Of a stretch of 64,000 nucleotides of DNA, positions 61,800-64,000 are shown one piece after another. A program made the position numbers and the translations under genes. This stretch comes from Lewinellaceae bacterium (GTDB lineage Bacteria; Bacteroidota; Bacteroidia; Chitinophagales; Saprospiraceae). Each line of letters begins with the position of its first letter. Positions within the stretch are counted from its first letter, which is position 1. The notes under the pieces are model-generated. The model saw only the letters and a list, made by a program, of their open reading frames with translations, ran no database searches and had not been told where the DNA came from. Location of the stretch: assembly GCA_020636435.1 (NCBI GenBank), contig JACJXX010000002.1:4402001-4466000 (forward strand), given 5' to 3'.

Positions 61800-63148
61800 T
61801 TACTCCACCACAAGCTGCTCCACAAAGCGATCATGCCTGGTGTTTAGCTCAACGGTATAAATGCCGGAGGGCAGGCCGGGGAGTGTTATCTCCAGGCCTT
61901 TTTGTTCTTCCCTGACGAACGCCTGATAAATTTTCTCGCCCAGCTGGTTGAAAATCGTCAATGCTCCCTGGCCGGCCGTATGAATCTCAAGCAGGAGCAA
62001 ACCACTGCCAGAAGAAGGATTGGGATAAACAGAAAAACCCCTGCCCTTTACTGTCATTTTTATGGAAACAATGCCTGAATATTCAAAACCGCCGTCAAAA
62101 TCTATCTGTCTGAGGCGGTAGTAGTTCATCCCATCCGAAAACCCGGAATGGGTAAAGGAGTAAGATTGCTGCTCCTGCGTAGTGCCGGTCCCCTTTATGA
62201 AACCGATGGATTCCCACAATTTGCCGGTAGCCGAATGTTCGACCCGGAACCCCGAATTATTGATTTCGGTGGCAGTATTCCAATGCAGAGCTACCAGGCC
62301 CTCTTGTTCGGCAGCCCGAAAAAAGACAAGGTTTACAGGGAGGACGGTATGGCCGTTTTTACTTATCCCGTTGGTTCCGGGAGAACCATTCATACCATCA
62401 GGCGCGCCGCCAGTGCCGCCAGCGCCGCCAAGCCCACCCGACCCTGTGCCACCGGGAACTCCGCTGCCGCCGCATCCATTGCCGCCATCCCCGCCTGCGC
62501 CACCTCCACCTCCTGACAAATCAATACTACTGCCGCCATTGCCGCCATTGCCGCCGGAACCGCCTATGCCACTGCCGCCCAGGCTGCCTGTCGAATTACC
62601 GCCAATACCATTACCGCCACGCCCGCCGTTTCCTCCAAAAAAACCAAAAAAACCCGGAAAGGGAGCATCCATACCATTACCGCCATTGCCACCATTACCG
62701 CCTGTGGCATTGCCATCGGTGCTTGTTGCATCTCCTCCGTCACCACCAGGGTCTGAATCCGTTCCATTGCCGCCATTGCCCCCAACGATAGCGCCTGAAC
62801 CGGAATTACTCGCCCCATTAGCGCCCGGAGTCCATAGGGAATGGGCATCGCCGCCCCGGCCGCCGTGCCCTCCCGATCCTCCTTTACCGGCTTTGAGATC
62901 ATGCTCATAATAGGTGTTGCCGCTCAGCAGCGTAATAGAACCACCCGTACCGCTTCTACCACCATTAAGGGCATTCCCACCATTTCCGGGATGGATGCAC
63001 CCTTCAATAAGGATCTCTTTCGCCCGCAGCAGGATGCTGCCGCCCTGCCCGCCCGCTAGTGCGACTAGAACGAAATAACGGGCTAATTCGCCAGCCCTTA
63101 AATGCAGGGTTCCAGTATCATAATATACCCCGTTACTTAATGCGCGAG
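61800..63148 (-). pseudogene. Glycine-rich T9SS-exported protein, 5' end cut by an IS
   Basis: About 449 codons remain. The N-terminal half is extremely glycine/asparagine-rich (GGNGGNGG, GGSGIGGSGGNGG), as in PE-PGRS-like or ice-binding-like surface proteins. A beta-domain follows (VFFRAAEQEGLVALHWNTATEINNSGFRVEHS) and then a T9SS sorting domain (FSVYPNPSSGSGLLLLEI...GIYTVELNTRHDRFVEQLVVE). The frame runs to the boundary of the second IS copy, and the only start codon (GTG at 63150-63152) lies in the IS end. The original start and signal peptide are therefore lost or moved, and the gene is probably inactive unless the IS supplies a promoter. Confidence 0.8.
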
Positions 63149-64000
63149 GCACTAGTCATTAGTTTTGCTATTATCAGGCGGCCTGCTGCCAGTCTTCTTG
63201 CTGGCCTTGGGGCATTTCTGCCGTACCTTGTATAAACCTAGGTACGGCAGAAACTCCTTCCCGAGTGAAGGCCTCCTGGGCGGCAGAAATGACATCCAGC
63301 TGGGTAGGGTGCTGCTTGAGGCGGTACCAGGGCCTATATTTTTTCAGGTCCAGTTGCCGTTTTTCGAAGTAACGTACGAACCATAGCGTCCGGCAAGCAG
63401 CCATTAAGATACGAAAAGTATTCACGCCATAAATACGGTCCAGGTTGCGGCATTGATCCTTGCCCAGGCCATAGTAAGCATAGCCGTCGCGGATATCGAT
63501 TTCCACCTCCCAGCGCTGCGAATAATGCTGCAGGACCTGGGCTTCGGTTAAGGAGGTATCCGTAGAGAAAAAGGCTTCCAGCTCTTTTTTTCCCGAGCGC
63601 TTGTCAGCCGGCAGGCCGCCCTTTCGCCAAACGGCAACGACTTTGACGGGCACGCCCGGCAGGATGCTGTGCCATATCCCGACGACGGTTTTAACCCAGG
63701 CGCCTTCTTCTTCGGGGTGCGGTATCCAGCCTTCATCCTGCTGCATCCATTCCTGCGGGGTACCCAAGTCTTTGCCCTTCTCGGTAGGCCGGCCGCGGTT
63801 GTCCTTTTTGGGCCTGGGCCGCAGGCCGAGCAAGCGGCTGTTGACCGGAAAGCGGCCGTCTACTTCGACATTGTCAGGCAAGCCCCGCAAGAACTTTTTG
63901 GTGGAATACCCGCCGTCGGCTTTGAGGATAAAACGGCGGTGGGGCAATACCCCTACAATGAAATCGATGATATGCCGGGCCAGGGCGCTGCGGGGATGGA
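63149..64000 (-). mobile_element. Insertion sequence, second copy, cut by the window end
   Basis: The right end GCACTAGTCATTAGTTTTGC (63149-63168) is followed by the reverse complement of the first copy's 3' half, in opposite orientation. All stretches compared look the same as in the first copy. If full length it would extend to about 64850. Confidence 0.9.
63174..64000 (-). CDS. DDE transposase, second copy (5' part outside window)
   Basis: The C-terminal 275 or so codons are present and match the first copy residue for residue where compared (DGGYSTKKFLRGL...QQEDWQQAA). The apparent start at 63947 is an internal TTG; the real start lies beyond the window. It keeps the YSQRWEVEID glutamate motif and the same internal hairpin. 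Confidence 0.88.
   Translation of the reverse strand, partial: HPRSALARHIIDFIVGVLPHRRFILKADGGYSTKKFLRGLPDNVEVDGRFPVNSRLLGLRPRPKKDNRGRPTEKGKDLGTPQEWMQQDEGWIPHPEEEGAWVKTVVGIWHSILPGVPVKVVAVWRKGGLPADKRSGKKELEAFFSTDTSLTEAQVLQHYSQRWEVEIDIRDGYAYYGLGKDQCRNLDRIYGVNTFRILMAACRTLWFVRYFEKRQLDLKKYRPWYRLKQHPTQLDVISAAQEAFTREGVSAVPRFIQGTAEMPQGQQEDWQQAA

Noticed and set aside
62182..62910. 242-codon proline-rich frame
   Set aside because: It is the antisense of the glycine-rich repeat, where GGN codons read as proline on the other strand.

Overview
The window looks like chromosomal DNA from a Bacteroidota species, most likely of the Saprospiria (Lewinella, Phaeodactylibacter or Haliscomenobacter type). The lineage is an inference. 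It rests on several secreted proteins ending in a type IX secretion (T9SS) sorting domain, three TonB-dependent receptors with carboxypeptidase-regulatory N-terminal domains, an ECF sigma/FecR/TonB set with the Bacteroidota-type FecR C-terminus, a TPR-fused histidine kinase, little Shine-Dalgarno signal, and fairly high GC for the phylum. No rRNA, tRNA or CRISPR array was seen.

Layout. 1-9869: the 3' part of a giant secreted cysteine-rich protein. It has about 24 near-identical 264-bp units, an 11-unit (2904-bp) higher-order period, seven diverged modules and a T9SS tail. 10.2-14.5 kb: an RlmI-type rRNA methyltransferase, NhaA and a TPR lipoprotein. 14.8-16.2 kb: an AT-richer two-gene cassette that may be a GIY-YIG-like toxin and its immunity protein. 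16.3-20.0 kb: an ABC importer resembling YnjBCD. 20.1-28.9 kb: a TonB receptor, a DUF2064 protein, a second TonB receptor, and a histidine kinase with OmpR-type regulator. 29.0-34.9 kb: a repeat lipoprotein, then sigma factor, FecR anti-sigma and STN-type TonB receptor. 34.9-42.5 kb: a lipoprotein, a metacaspase-like protein, a small unknown gene, and a TPR histidine kinase with NarL-type regulator. 42.5-47.3 kb: a DUF559 nuclease-like protein, a secreted unknown, a GH18 protein with T9SS tail and a tandem-repeat secreted protein. 47.3-52.9 kb: a sulfur assimilation cluster (metZ, DUF2061 protein, cysC, cysD, cysN). cysD and cysN are separated by a four-helix-bundle gene embedded in repeats. 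53.2-64 kb: two copies of one insertion sequence in opposite orientation. They bracket a T9SS protein, a lectin-OmpA fusion, two outer-membrane-type proteins, a DUF4266/DUF3570 pair and a glycine-rich T9SS protein that is broken at its 5' end by the second IS copy.

The intergenic DNA is unusually rich in repeats. There are short tandem repeats of period 7 or 8, a 35-bp minisatellite, small elements with terminal inverted repeats, a three-copy family in the gaps of the metacaspase/two-component region, and a dispersed GTGACGTTTGATTTTTGATT-type inverted repeat. The most original points for follow-up are the higher-order repeat, the possible toxin-immunity cassette, the repeat-embedded insertion in the sulfate operon, and the three-copy intergenic element. 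All positions and similarities were read by eye; no database search or alignment was run.
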